A stretch of 64,000 bases of DNA from TMP-86 sp039807285 (GTDB lineage: Bacteria; Pseudomonadota; Gammaproteobacteria; Steroidobacterales; Steroidobacteraceae). Shown in pieces: positions 1 through 8,937 of this stretch. The notes under the pieces were generated by a model. That model searched no databases. It was given only the letters and a program-made list of their open reading frames with translations, and had not been told where the DNA came from. The position numbers and the translations under genes are program-made. The stretch covers positions 62,001-126,000 of the forward strand of contig JBGAGK010000013.1 in assembly GCA_044226785.1 (NCBI GenBank), given 5' to 3'. How positions within the stretch are numbered: position 1 is the first letter of the stretch; each line of letters begins with the position of its first letter.

Positions 1-1
1 C

Positions 2-625
2 CTTGCGCATCAGATCCGCACACCGCTGGCTTCAGCGTTGCTGTATGCGACGCGCATGGGCATGCCGGGCCAGGACCTCTCCGATCTGCGCCGCTGTGGC
101 ACGAAAGCGGCGGAGGCGCTGCGCAATCTGGACCGGCTCATCGGCGACATGCTGGCGTTTGCACGCGGCAATTCGCAGATCGAACCGCTGGACGTGAATG
201 CGCTGCTGGAGCAGGTGGCGCAATGGATTCGGCCGCTCCTTCGCCCCGGCATGGTGCTGACCATCAAGACCGAGGCAACCGATCTGTCGGTCGCGGGGAA
301 TGCACCTTCGCTGGTCTCGGCATTGCTGAACCTTGCCACCAATGCGCTTCAGGCAGCGACCGGTGAGCTGAAGCTGGAATTGCTGGCGCGCCGCGCAGCA
401 GGCGGTGGAGCGGAAATCCGCGTATGCGATGACGGGCCCGGTATTCCGCAGGCCTTGCGTACGAGGGTGTTCGAACCCTTCTTCACCACGCGCGCCCGCG
501 GCACCGGCATTGGTCTTGGCATCGTCAAATCCATCATCGAGGCGCACCGCGGCAGTGTGCGGCTGGATGAGACTCCAGGCCGTGGTGCCTGTTTCATCAT
601 CGAACTGCCGGCGGAAGCGGGATGA
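2..625 (+). CDS. fleS: Flagellar sensor histidine kinase FleS/FlrB, 5' end cut by window edge
   Basis: This is the C-terminal catalytic part of a histidine kinase; the start lies outside the window. Visible in order are the H-box HQIRTPLAS (first ten residues, phospho-accepting His), an N-box around LLNLATNALQA, the G1 motif DDGPGIP and the G2 motif GTGIGLGI, so the kinase core looks intact. The following gene is a sigma-54-type response regulator whose ATG overlaps this stop codon, and fliE comes next. That order matches fleSR/flrBC, the two-component system that switches on the middle flagellar (hook-basal body) genes in polar flagellates. The assignment rests on context plus kinase motifs. 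The N-terminal PAS part, usual in FleS, cannot be seen here. Confidence 0.8.
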   Translation, partial: LAHQIRTPLASALLYATRMGMPGQDLSDLRRCGTKAAEALRNLDRLIGDMLAFARGNSQIEPLDVNALLEQVAQWIRPLLRPGMVLTIKTEATDLSVAGNAPSLVSALLNLATNALQAATGELKLELLARRAAGGGAEIRVCDDGPGIPQALRTRVFEPFFTTRARGTGIGLGIVKSIIEAHRGSVRLDETPGRGACFIIELPAEAG

Positions 626-1849
626 TGAGTGACGCGAGCCGCGCCATGAGCGAGACCCGGGTGCTGATCGTCGAGGATGATGCGGACCTGCGCGAGGCAT
701 TGACCGACACGCTGCGCGCGGCCGGCATCACGGCGCAGGGCGCTGCGGATGCCGCCGATGCATTGCGCCTTCTGGAGCAGGGGCCGATGGCTGGACCTGC
801 CCGTCGTACTGATGACAGCCCACGCCAGCGTCGCGCGGGCGGTGGAGGCAATGCGCGAGGGCGCGGTGGACTACATCGTGAAGCCTTTCGATGCGCCCCG
901 GCTCGTGGAGCTCGCCGCCCGCCTTCTGGCCGCCCGGGAGGCGCCCGCCGGTCTGGTCGCGGAAGATCCGCAATCACAGCGGGTTCTGGCACTGGCGGCG
1001 CGCATCGCACAGAGCGATGCAACCGTGCTTCTCACCGGACCCAGCGGCACCGGCAAGGAAGTCTTTGCCCGCTACATCCGCGACCGCTCTGCGCGTGCCA
1101 ACGCGCCGTTCGTGGCGATCAACTGCGCGGCCATTCCCGAGAACATGCTCGAGGCCACGCTGTTCGGCCACGAGCGCGGTGCATTCACCGGAGCGCTCGC
1201 TGCCCGTGCGGGCAAGTTCGAGCAGGCACAGGGCGGCACACTGCTGCTGGACGAGATTTCCGAAATGGATCTGGCGCTGCAGGCCAAGATCCTGCGCGTA
1301 CTCCAGGAGCGCGAAGTGGAGCGGGTCGGCGGCAATCGCACCATCGCCCTGGACGTGCGGGTGATCGCCACATCCAATCGCGACCTGGCCGCGGAAGTGC
1401 TGGCGGACCGGCGCGCCGACATCCTGCCGCTGGCGCAGTGCGCGCTCAAGGCCTGCGGGCGTGGAGAGCTGCAGTTTTCCGCGACGGCACGTGCGGCATT
1501 GCTGGCCCACGACTGGCCGGGCAACGTGCGCGAGCTGTGCAACACCGTGCAGCGCGCCGCCCTGCTGTGTGAAGGCACCCGGATCGATGCACAGGCCCTG
1601 GGCCTGCCGGAGCCGGTCGCAGCGGTGGCGGATTCGCCCCCCGCGAGCGGATCGCTCCTGGATCTGGATCTTCGGGCCCGCGAGTGCCAGCTGATTTTCG
1701 ACACGCTGCGAGCCACCGCCGGGAGCCGCAAGCGCGCCGCCGAGCAACTGGGCATCAGCGCCCGCACCTTGCGTCACAAGCTGCAGCAGTTCAGGGCGGC
1801 CGGCATCGAGATTCCAGGGCGTGGGGCCTGCGCGAGGAGCGTGCCATGA
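622..1849 (+). pseudogene. fleR: FleR/FlrC sigma-54 response regulator, disrupted by two apparent deletions
   Basis: FleR is a receiver-AAA+-Fis activator of RpoN-dependent flagellar genes. The N-terminus (VLIVEDDADLREAL, acidic pocket) reads from 622. Near 780-793 the frame jumps to the one that continues WLDLPVVLMTAHASVARAV (receiver Thr and the later Lys in VKPF are present). The stretch between, which should carry the phospho-accepting Asp and the MPGMDG turn, is missing. The AAA+ domain has Walker A GPSGTGKE, GAFTGA (sigma-54 contact) and LLLDEISEM. After SNRDLAAEV it jumps to RRADILPLA, so about 24 residues containing the usual RFREDLYYRL region are absent, this time in frame. The C-terminal Fis helix-turn-helix (RKRAAEQLGISARTLRHKL) is intact. 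The gene overlaps fleS and fliE by ATGA. As written it cannot give a normal protein. Either it is decayed or the sequence has local errors. Confidence 0.75.
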
Positions 1850-2163
1850 GTGCAGACATCAGCAGGGTGCTGGGAGAGATGCGTGCATTGCAGGCGCGCA
1901 TCAGCCCGACCGCCACGCCTGCCACCGAAGCGGCGCCGGGATCGGACTTCGCCACGCTCCTGAAGGGCTCCGTGGACCGGGTCGCCGGCATGCAGTCGCA
2001 GGCCAGGGCGCTGGCCAGCGCCTTCGAATCGGGCGATCGGTCGGTTGACCTCACCCGCGTGATGCTGGAGACGCAGAAGGCGAGTCTTGCGTTTCGCGCC
2101 ATGACCGAGGTTCGCAACAAGCTGATCGATGCGTATCACGAGATCATGAACATGCAGGTCTAG
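1846..2163 (+). CDS. fliE: Flagellar hook-basal body protein FliE
   Basis: This 105-residue protein links the MS ring to the proximal rod in the periplasm and is secreted by the flagellar type III apparatus. The conserved FliE C-terminus is clear: VDLTRVMLETQKASLAFRAM followed by EVRNKLIDAYHEIMNMQV, ending in the typical NMQV tail. The N-terminal third is variable and Ala/Thr-rich, as in homologues. The ATG overlaps the fleR stop (ATGA), and fliF starts five bases downstream, so it is co-transcribed. An open frame extends further upstream, but the conserved length and the ATGA junction favour this start. Confidence 0.92.
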   Translation: MSADISRVLGEMRALQARISPTATPATEAAPGSDFATLLKGSVDRVAGMQSQARALASAFESGDRSVDLTRVMLETQKASLAFRAMTEVRNKLIDAYHEIMNMQV

Positions 2164-2167
2164 GCTC

Positions 2168-3763
2168 ATGGCTGAAAACGCATTGACGGTTCCAGGCGGG
2201 GTGCTCGACACCGTTCCGGGTCTTCGGCAGACAGTGCTGCTGGCCGGAGTGGCATTGGCGATCGCCGCAGCGGTCTGGCTGGTCCTGTGGTCGCAGGGGC
2301 AGGGATACACCGTGCTGTACGGACAGCTGTCCGAGCGCGAGACCGGGCAGATCATGGATGCGCTGAACGCTGCGGGCATCGAGTTCAAGCTCAGTCCTTC
2401 CGGTGCAGTCACCGTGCCCGAGTCGAAGGTGCAGCAGGCACGCATCCGGCTGGCGAGCCAGGGGTTGCCACAAAGCGATGCGATGGGCATCGAGATGATC
2501 CAGAAGGATTCGGCGCTGGGCACCAGCTCGCTGATGGAAGCAGCGCGCTACCAGTCGGCCCTCGAGACCGAACTGGCCCGTACCATCGACAAGGTGCAGG
2601 GTGTCCAGGGAGCACGGGTGCATCTGGCCCTGCCCAAACCCAGCGTGTTCGTACGCGACAGGCGGCGCGCCACCGCATCGGTGATGCTCCAGCTGTATCC
2701 GGGCCGCCGGCTGGATCCGGGTCAGGTGGCAGCCATCGTGCATCTGACCGCATCGAGCGTTCCCGAGCTCGAATCACGGGACGTCACCGTGGTCGACCAG
2801 CAAGGCACGCTGCTCAGCTCGCCGGACGACAACGGCGATGCGGCGATCAGCAACAGGCAGTTCGAATACACGCGAAAGATCGAGGAGAGCCTGCAGCAGC
2901 GTGTGGTCGACATCCTCGAGCCCATCCTGGGGCCGGGCCGGGTGCGCGCCACGGTCACCGCCGACATGGATTTCACCGTCACCGAGCAGACACGCGAGAA
3001 CTACGATCCGCAGAAGACGGCCGTGCGCAGCGAGCAGCTCGCCAACGACGAGCGCAAGGGCGGTGCCGAGTCGCAGGGCATTCCCGGTGCGCTTACCAAC
3101 CAGCCGCCCGGCACCGCGGGCACGCCGCCGGCCGGCCAGCCGCAGACCACCGCCTCGGCAACCACACCGAGCTCCAGTTCCTCGCGCAGCACGAAGAACT
3201 TCGAGGTCGACCGCGTGCTCTCCTACATCAAGGCACCGATCGGTACCATCAGGCGCCTGTCCGTCGGTGTCGTGGTCGATGACTGGCAGAAGGTGGATGC
3301 CGATGGCAAGGTCACGGCCACGCCGCTTTCGGATGCCGACATAAAGCGCTTCACCGAGCTGGTCCGGGAGTCCATCGGCTTCCGCTCGGACCGCGGCGAC
3401 CAGATCAGCGTCATCAACCAGTCCTTCCGCACCGGCATTCCCGGCGGACCGGTGGAAGGTCCTGGAATCCTGCAGCAACCCTGGGTGGCATCGATTGCCA
3501 GACAGGCGGTTGGAGTGGGTCTGGTGCTGCTGGTGGCCTTCATGGTGCTCCGGCCGTTGATGAATCACCTCACCCGTGCAACGCCACGAAGACTGGAGGC
3601 AGGGGCAGGGGCGCAGGCGGGAGCCAGTGGTGGCGCGGCGGCGGGTGCCATCAAGCTGCAGCCCAGTTTCGAGCAGCAGGTCGCCGCCGCACGCTCGCTG
3701 GTCGGCACCGATCCCAGGCGTGCCGCCCAGGTCGTCAAGGACTGGGTGGCCAAGGACGGCTGA
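2168..3763 (+). CDS. fliF: Flagellar MS-ring protein FliF
   Basis: FliF oligomerises in the inner membrane to form the MS ring, the foundation of the basal body. The 531-residue product has an N-terminal membrane segment (about residues 20-42), the periplasmic YscJ/FliF ring-building region (YTVLYGQLSERETGQIMDAL; ETELARTIDKVQGVQGARVH; LALPKPSVFVRD), a low-complexity Pro/Ser/Thr linker (about 300-340), and a second membrane segment (VGLVLLVAFMVLRPLM, about 445-460). The C-terminal FliG-binding tail ends in DPRRAAQVVKDWV. Length is close to the family norm. It starts five bases after fliE and is followed ten bases later by fliG. Confidence 0.96.
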   Translation: MAENALTVPGGVLDTVPGLRQTVLLAGVALAIAAAVWLVLWSQGQGYTVLYGQLSERETGQIMDALNAAGIEFKLSPSGAVTVPESKVQQARIRLASQGLPQSDAMGIEMIQKDSALGTSSLMEAARYQSALETELARTIDKVQGVQGARVHLALPKPSVFVRDRRRATASVMLQLYPGRRLDPGQVAAIVHLTASSVPELESRDVTVVDQQGTLLSSPDDNGDAAISNRQFEYTRKIEESLQQRVVDILEPILGPGRVRATVTADMDFTVTEQTRENYDPQKTAVRSEQLANDERKGGAESQGIPGALTNQPPGTAGTPPAGQPQTTASATTPSSSSSRSTKNFEVDRVLSYIKAPIGTIRRLSVGVVVDDWQKVDADGKVTATPLSDADIKRFTELVRESIGFRSDRGDQISVINQSFRTGIPGGPVEGPGILQQPWVASIARQAVGVGLVLLVAFMVLRPLMNHLTRATPRRLEAGAGAQAGASGGAAAGAIKLQPSFEQQVAAARSLVGTDPRRAAQVVKDWVAKDG

Positions 3764-3772
3764 GCCGGGCGC

Positions 3773-4783
3773 ATGGCGAGCAAGCCTTCCGACATGTCCG
3801 GCACGCAACGCGCCGCCATCCTGTTGATGAGCCTGGGCGAGCAGGATGCTGCCGCCCTGCTCAAGCAACTGGATGCCGGGGATGTGCAGCGTGTGGGCGC
3901 TGCGATGGCCGAGCTTTCGGAAGTTTCCCGTGACCAGATGACCTCGGTGCTGGACTCATTCATCGGCACCGCCGACAGCCGCGCGGGCGTCGCCTCGGGC
4001 TCCCTCGAGTACGTGCGCCGCGTCCTCACCCAGGCCGTGGGCAAGCAGAAGGCCGACATGCTGCTCGACCGGCTGGTCACCGGTGGAGCCGGTGCCGGCA
4101 TCGAGCAACTCAAGTGGATGGACGCAAGGACGGTGGCGCAGATCGTCGGTGGCGAGCACCCGCAGATCATTGCCATCGTGCTGTCGCATCTGCCGCCCGA
4201 CCAGGCTGCCGCGGTGCTGCCGCTGCTCGGTCCTTCGGCCCGTACCGAAGTTCTCATGCGCATTGCCACGCTCGAGGAGGTCCCGCAGACCGCGCTCACC
4301 GAACTCGACCTGCTGGTGGAAAAGCAGGCGGCAGTGAGCACGCCCGCGAGCGTGCGTCGCGTCGGGGGTCCGCGCACGGTGGCGGACATCCTGAATGCCA
4401 TGGAACGCGAGCAGATCACCGCGGAGATGGGCCGGATCCAGGAGGCGGACGATACCCTGCATCAGACGATCAAGGACATGCTGTTCGTGTTCGACAATCT
4501 GCTCGGTATCGATGATCGTGGCATCCAGACCTTGCTGCGCGAGGTCGGTTCCGATCAACTGGCGCTGGCCCTGCGCGGTGCCGAGCCCGAGGTGCAGGAC
4601 AAGATATTCAGGAACATGTCCAAGCGCGCGGCCGAAATCCTCAAGGACGACATGGAGGCCCGCGGTCCGGTGAAGCTGGTGGAGGTGGAGGCCGCGCAGA
4701 AGGAGATCATCACCGTCGCACAACGCCTGGCCGAAGAGGGCGCCATCAGTCTGGGCGGCAAGGGAGGCGATGACTATGTCTGA
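3773..4783 (+). CDS. fliG: Flagellar motor switch protein FliG
   Basis: FliG is the C-ring protein that contacts MotA-type stators and generates torque. The 336-residue product has the N-terminal FliF-binding domain (SGTQRAAILLMSLGEQDAAALLKQL), the middle domain with the EHPQ motif (GGEHPQIIAIVLSHL) and the C-terminal torque domain. The charged-helix region is normal: LREVGSDQLALALRGAEPEV and NMSKRAAEILKDDMEARGPV. It is intact and full length. The stop overlaps the next gene, fliH. Confidence 0.97.
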   Translation: MASKPSDMSGTQRAAILLMSLGEQDAAALLKQLDAGDVQRVGAAMAELSEVSRDQMTSVLDSFIGTADSRAGVASGSLEYVRRVLTQAVGKQKADMLLDRLVTGGAGAGIEQLKWMDARTVAQIVGGEHPQIIAIVLSHLPPDQAAAVLPLLGPSARTEVLMRIATLEEVPQTALTELDLLVEKQAAVSTPASVRRVGGPRTVADILNAMEREQITAEMGRIQEADDTLHQTIKDMLFVFDNLLGIDDRGIQTLLREVGSDQLALALRGAEPEVQDKIFRNMSKRAAEILKDDMEARGPVKLVEVEAAQKEIITVAQRLAEEGAISLGGKGGDDYV

Positions 4784-5384
4784 TCCGGGCGCCGTGGCGC
4801 GTCCCTGGGTGGCTCCCGATGTGGGAATCGCCGCGGAGCGCGGGCCGCCGACGGTGAGCGGGCTGGCGGATCTTCAGGCCGAAGCGTACCAGGAGGCATT
4901 CCAGCAGGGTCTGGAGGAGGGACGGGTGGCCGGCCGGGAAGAGGTCCGGCAGCAGGTGGAGCGGTTTTCCGGTCTTCTCTTCGATCTGGTCAGACCGTTC
5001 GAGGAACTCGACGAGCAGGTGGAGCGTGAGCTGCTGAGCCTGGCGATGGCCCTGGCCCGACAGATCGTGCGGCGCGAACTCAGGAGCGAACCCACCCAGA
5101 TCATCGGCATCATCCGCGAAGCGATTGCAGCGCTCCCGGTGGCATCACGCGAGGTGCGCGTCCATCTGCATCCGGAGGATGCGGCCGTGGTGCGCCAGCA
5201 TCTCGCGCCCACCGAACGCGAGCGCGCCTGGGCCATCGTCGAGGATCCGGTCATGGCGCGTGGGGGCTGCCAGGTGACCACCAATGCCTCGCGCGTGGAT
5301 GCACGTCTGGAGACCCGGCTGGGTGCCATCCTGAGCGAGCTGCTGGGCACTGAACGGAGCGACGCCAGCGAGCGGGCGCCATGA
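4776..5384 (+). CDS. fliH: Flagellar export ATPase regulator FliH
   Basis: FliH is the peripheral stalk of the flagellar type III export ATPase; it binds FliI and docks it to the C ring and export gate. The roughly 202-residue product shows the FliH pattern: a variable N-terminus, a heptad-rich middle (QAEAYQEAFQQGLEEGRVAG and following) and the conserved FliH/HrpE C-terminal domain (LSLAMALARQIVRRELRSEP; VRVHLHPEDAAVVRQHL). An ATG six bases upstream is in frame. The AGGGAGG at 4761-4767 is spaced about right for the chosen ATG and too close for the upstream one. The gene overlaps both fliG and fliI. Confidence 0.9.
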   Translation: MSDPGAVARPWVAPDVGIAAERGPPTVSGLADLQAEAYQEAFQQGLEEGRVAGREEVRQQVERFSGLLFDLVRPFEELDEQVERELLSLAMALARQIVRRELRSEPTQIIGIIREAIAALPVASREVRVHLHPEDAAVVRQHLAPTERERAWAIVEDPVMARGGCQVTTNASRVDARLETRLGAILSELLGTERSDASERAP

Positions 5385-6769
5385 CTGCCTTGCCCGGCAT
5401 CACCCGCCCGCGTCCGAAGCAATGGGTGGAGGGACTGGTCCGGGCGCGGGAACGCATGACGCAGATGCGCGACCTGATGGTCGAAGGCACATTGAGCCGC
5501 ATGGTCGGCATGACCCTGGAGGCAGTGGGCTGCGAGGCCGCGGTGGGCGGCCGGTGCCTGGTCGATACATCGGAAGGACGGCAGGTCGAGGCCGAGGTGG
5601 TCGGGTTTTCGGGCGAAAAGCTCTTTCTCATGCCCACCGGCAACGTGCGTGGACTGATGCCCGGTGCCCGGGTGGTACCCACGCACAGGGTCTCGGAAGT
5701 CATGGTGGGCGATGCGCTGCTGGGCCGCGTCCTGGATGGTGCCGGCCGCCCGCTCGACGGCATGGGTGAGATCCACTGCAGTGAGCGCGTTCCGTTGACC
5801 GGAGAACCCTTGAACCCTCTGCGCCGCTGGGCCATCCGGGATCCTCTCGATGTCGGAGTGCGCTCGATCAATGCCCTGCTCACCGTGGGCGGCGGTCAGC
5901 GCATCGGACTGTTCGCGGGATCCGGAGTGGGCAAGTCCGTCCTGCTCGGCATGATGACCCGCTACACCCGGGCGGATGTGACCATCGTCGGATTGATCGG
6001 TGAACGCGGCCGTGAGGTGCAGGAGTTCGTCAGCAATACACTGGGACCGGACGGGATGCGCCGGGCCGTGGTGGTGGCCACCCCGGCTGACAATCCGCCC
6101 CTGATGCGCATGCATGGTGCCTGGCTTGCGACCGCGATTGCCGAATATTTCAGGGACCGCGGCCAGAAGGTGCTGCTGCTGCTGGACTCCCTGACCCGTT
6201 TTGCGCAGGCGCAGCGGGAGATCGCCCTGGCCATCGGTGAACCGCCGGCCACCAAGGGCTATCCGCCCTCGGTGTTTGCGCGGCTCCCGCAACTGGTGGA
6301 GCGTGCGGGCAACAGCGACCGGGGTCCGGGATCGATCACGGCTTTCTACACGGTGCTGACCGAGGGCGATGACCAGAACGATCCGATCGCGGACGCGGCC
6401 CGCGCGATCCTCGATGGTCATTTCGTGCTCTCACGCCGCCTTGCCGAGAACGGGCTGTATCCGGCCATCGACATCGAGGCATCGATCAGCCGCGCGATGC
6501 ATCAGATCTGCAGCCGTGAGCAACTGGACCTGGCCCTGCGGTTCAAGCAGGTGTTGTCGACCTGGCAGCAGAACCGGGATCTGGTGAGTGTCGGCGCCTG
6601 GCGGCGCGGCGCCGATGCGCGCCTGGACCTGGCCGTGGATCAGTGGCCCCGCCTGCAGGAATTCCTCCGTCAGGACATGTACGAGTCCATCGGGTTCGAG
6701 CGCAGCCAACAGGATTTGAAGCAACTCGTGACACAGTTCTTGGCAGTCGGCCCGCTGGCCGGATCATAG
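5381..6769 (+). CDS. fliI: Flagellar type III export ATPase FliI
   Basis: FliI is the F1-beta-like ATPase that energises unfolding and export of flagellar substrates at the cytoplasmic face of the export gate. The 462-residue protein carries Walker A (GLFAGSGVGKSVLLGMM), the family segment GLIGERGREVQEF, Walker B (KVLLLLDSLTRFAQAQREI) and the signature EPPATKGYPPSVFARLPQLV. No truncation is seen. The ATG overlaps the fliH stop and fliJ follows closely, the standard fliHIJ block. Confidence 0.97.
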   Translation: MTALPGITRPRPKQWVEGLVRARERMTQMRDLMVEGTLSRMVGMTLEAVGCEAAVGGRCLVDTSEGRQVEAEVVGFSGEKLFLMPTGNVRGLMPGARVVPTHRVSEVMVGDALLGRVLDGAGRPLDGMGEIHCSERVPLTGEPLNPLRRWAIRDPLDVGVRSINALLTVGGGQRIGLFAGSGVGKSVLLGMMTRYTRADVTIVGLIGERGREVQEFVSNTLGPDGMRRAVVVATPADNPPLMRMHGAWLATAIAEYFRDRGQKVLLLLDSLTRFAQAQREIALAIGEPPATKGYPPSVFARLPQLVERAGNSDRGPGSITAFYTVLTEGDDQNDPIADAARAILDGHFVLSRRLAENGLYPAIDIEASISRAMHQICSREQLDLALRFKQVLSTWQQNRDLVSVGAWRRGADARLDLAVDQWPRLQEFLRQDMYESIGFERSQQDLKQLVTQFLAVGPLAGS

Positions 6770-6782
6770 TCTCGCGGCCGTG

Positions 6783-7232
6783 ATGCTGAAATCGAAACGA
6801 TTCGAGCCGATCCGCGATATCGCCAGCAATGCTGCCGAAGGGTTGCAGCTGGCGATGGCCGATGCGGAGCGGCACCTTGCCGACATGGAGCGTCAACTGG
6901 CCGAACTCACCCGCTACCGGGGCGATTACATCGCGAACTCGGGCCCGACGGCCAGCAGCGTCGATACGGTGCGTCTTCTGAATTTCCGCTCCTTTCTGAG
7001 CCGGCTCTCCGAGGCCATCCGCCTGCAGGGCGAAGCGGTGGAAAAGGCCCGGTCCGAGTACGAGCGGCGCCACCGGCAATGGTCGGCAAAGCACGTCGAG
7101 GCCCAGGTGCTGGGCAAGGCAGTGGAGCGATTCCGGCAGGATGAGCGCCTGACCCAGGACCGGCGCGAGCAGAACGAATCGGACGATGCCACGATGCGGC
7201 GTCTTGCGCTCGCCAACCCCGGATCAACCTGA
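6783..7232 (+). CDS. fliJ: Flagellar export chaperone/central stalk FliJ
   Basis: This protein of about 149 residues is almost entirely charged helix and predicted coiled coil (AEGLQLAMADAERHLADMER; SRLSEAIRLQGEAVEKARSE). It matches FliJ, the central stalk that sits in the FliI hexamer and escorts substrate-free chaperones. Conserved features include the short hydrophobic segment VDTVRLLNFRSFLSRL and the C-terminal region WSAKHVEAQVLGKAVERFRQ. A GTG three bases upstream could also start it; neither has a strong ribosome binding site. Position between fliI and fliK supports the call. Confidence 0.85.
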   Translation: MLKSKRFEPIRDIASNAAEGLQLAMADAERHLADMERQLAELTRYRGDYIANSGPTASSVDTVRLLNFRSFLSRLSEAIRLQGEAVEKARSEYERRHRQWSAKHVEAQVLGKAVERFRQDERLTQDRREQNESDDATMRRLALANPGST

Positions 7233-7326
7233 AGCCCTGCAGCAGGTCGAGTCCAGGGTCCGCGAGTTCAGGGTCCGCGAGGCATGAGTCGAGCCTGCTG
7301 GCACGGGCCATGCATCCACTTCCTGC

Positions 7327-8904
7327 ATGGAAATGACGACCACCGCTGCAGCGGCCGATTTGCCAGTCGGGGTGCCCACCACGGTGTCCCCTTCACCCGG
7401 TGCAACGCGAGCGAGCGCGCCGGAAAAATTCGCGGTCACGCTCCAGAAATCCCGTTGCGCGCCCCGACCCGCGGACCGCGATGCATCTGCAGAGCCTGCG
7501 CGGGCGGCTGATACCGGCAAGCCGGACCGGCCGCACGAACGTTCCGGGCGCAGATCCGGCGGGCGCAAGCCGCAGGCTCCGGGCGGAGCGGATCTGCCAG
7601 TCAGCGGCAACGACTTGCCACCCGCTGCCGGAGGGCTGCCCGCTTTCACTGCATCACAGACCCCGATGCCGACCGGCTCCGGGAAGTCGGGGGCGCCTGC
7701 TCCGGCCATTCCCGCAGCGGCTGCACCGCTCAGCACCACACCGGCCAATCCCGCGGCTGCGCCGGAGGCGATGCCCTCCACGCCCTCACAGGCGGACATG
7801 TTGCTGCTGCAGGACCTCATCCGGGGGACGACCGCCGAGCTTTCGGCCAGCCCGGCAGCTTCCGCGTCATCCACGGGGCCGGATGCATCCAGGCCCGCCA
7901 CGGCAGACTCGCCCGGGCTGCCCGGCGGTACGCCACCATCGGGCAACCTGCAGGATTCGCTTGCCCGCCTGCTCAAGACGCAGGTGCAGGCTTCGCAGGA
8001 TCTTCACGCCAGATCCGGCGCAGGCATCTCATCGACGGGCCCTGCCTCGATACCCTCGCAATCCGGAGCGGCTCCTGCGGCACAATCATCTGCCGGCACC
8101 CAGGCGCCACCGCCGATGTCGCCGGCACCAGGGCCATCGCCGGTTCCTGATCTGCGTTTGCTCGCGGGACTCGGGGATGCAGGCAGCGCTGACCCGCAGG
8201 CGGGAAACATGCCCGGCGCCAGGGATCAGCCTTCCGGATCGGGCAGCCCGGCGCCCGTGCCCGTGCTTTCGGCACAGGTCAATCCGGCTGGAACGGCATC
8301 GATGTCCGCGGCCGGGGCGGTGACCGACGCTCCCCCGCCCACCCCGAACCCGGCGAATGCTCCCGGGCATGCCAGGGATGGAGAGAACGACAGGCCCGGT
8401 CCTGTCGCGTCCGCTGCGGCTGATGCTTCATCCCCGCTGGCCATGCCTCTGACCTCCCGTCCCGATCTGCAGCCGGCTGCCCCGGTATCTTCCGGGATAC
8501 ACCCCGCCATCGACACACCTGGTTTCGCCCAGGCACTGTCGGACAAGGTCGCCTTCATGATCGACAAGGACGTCGGCTCGGCGAAGCTGTCCATCAATCC
8601 TCCGCAACTCGGTCCCATCGAGGTCCACGTCGAGGTCAGCGGCGACAAGGCACAGATCGTGCTCAGTACGCACAGCCTGATCACGCGCGATGCGCTCGAA
8701 GCGGCCACGCCGCGCCTGCGCGAAGTGCTGGGCGCGAATGGATTCACCCAGGTCAGTGTCGATGTGTCGCACCGTTCGTTCCAGGAACGGAGCATGCCCA
8801 GACAGCAATGGAACACCAGCACGCAACAACGCCTGCAGGGCCCGGTTGCGGGCGAAGCCGTGCGGGCGAGGTCCCTGCCGGGCACACTGGACGCCTACGC
8901 CTGA
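7327..8904 (+). CDS. fliK: Flagellar hook-length control protein FliK
   Basis: FliK is an exported molecular ruler that sets hook length and switches export specificity by contacting FlhB. The first 380 or so residues are low-complexity Ala/Pro/Ser/Gly, as is usual and poorly conserved. The last 130 contain the recognisable Flg_hook domain: FAQALSDKVAFMIDKDVGSA, KLSINPPQLGPIEVHVEVSG and ALEAATPRLREVLGANGFTQ. The 525-residue length is in the family range. The extreme composition makes the exact start uncertain; the ATG chosen is the first plausible one after fliJ. Confidence 0.85.
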   Translation: MEMTTTAAAADLPVGVPTTVSPSPGATRASAPEKFAVTLQKSRCAPRPADRDASAEPARAADTGKPDRPHERSGRRSGGRKPQAPGGADLPVSGNDLPPAAGGLPAFTASQTPMPTGSGKSGAPAPAIPAAAAPLSTTPANPAAAPEAMPSTPSQADMLLLQDLIRGTTAELSASPAASASSTGPDASRPATADSPGLPGGTPPSGNLQDSLARLLKTQVQASQDLHARSGAGISSTGPASIPSQSGAAPAAQSSAGTQAPPPMSPAPGPSPVPDLRLLAGLGDAGSADPQAGNMPGARDQPSGSGSPAPVPVLSAQVNPAGTASMSAAGAVTDAPPPTPNPANAPGHARDGENDRPGPVASAAADASSPLAMPLTSRPDLQPAAPVSSGIHPAIDTPGFAQALSDKVAFMIDKDVGSAKLSINPPQLGPIEVHVEVSGDKAQIVLSTHSLITRDALEAATPRLREVLGANGFTQVSVDVSHRSFQERSMPRQQWNTSTQQRLQGPVAGEAVRARSLPGTLDAYA

Positions 8905-8937
8905 TACCATTGCGGGCATGGAGTTCTTCTGGCCCGC

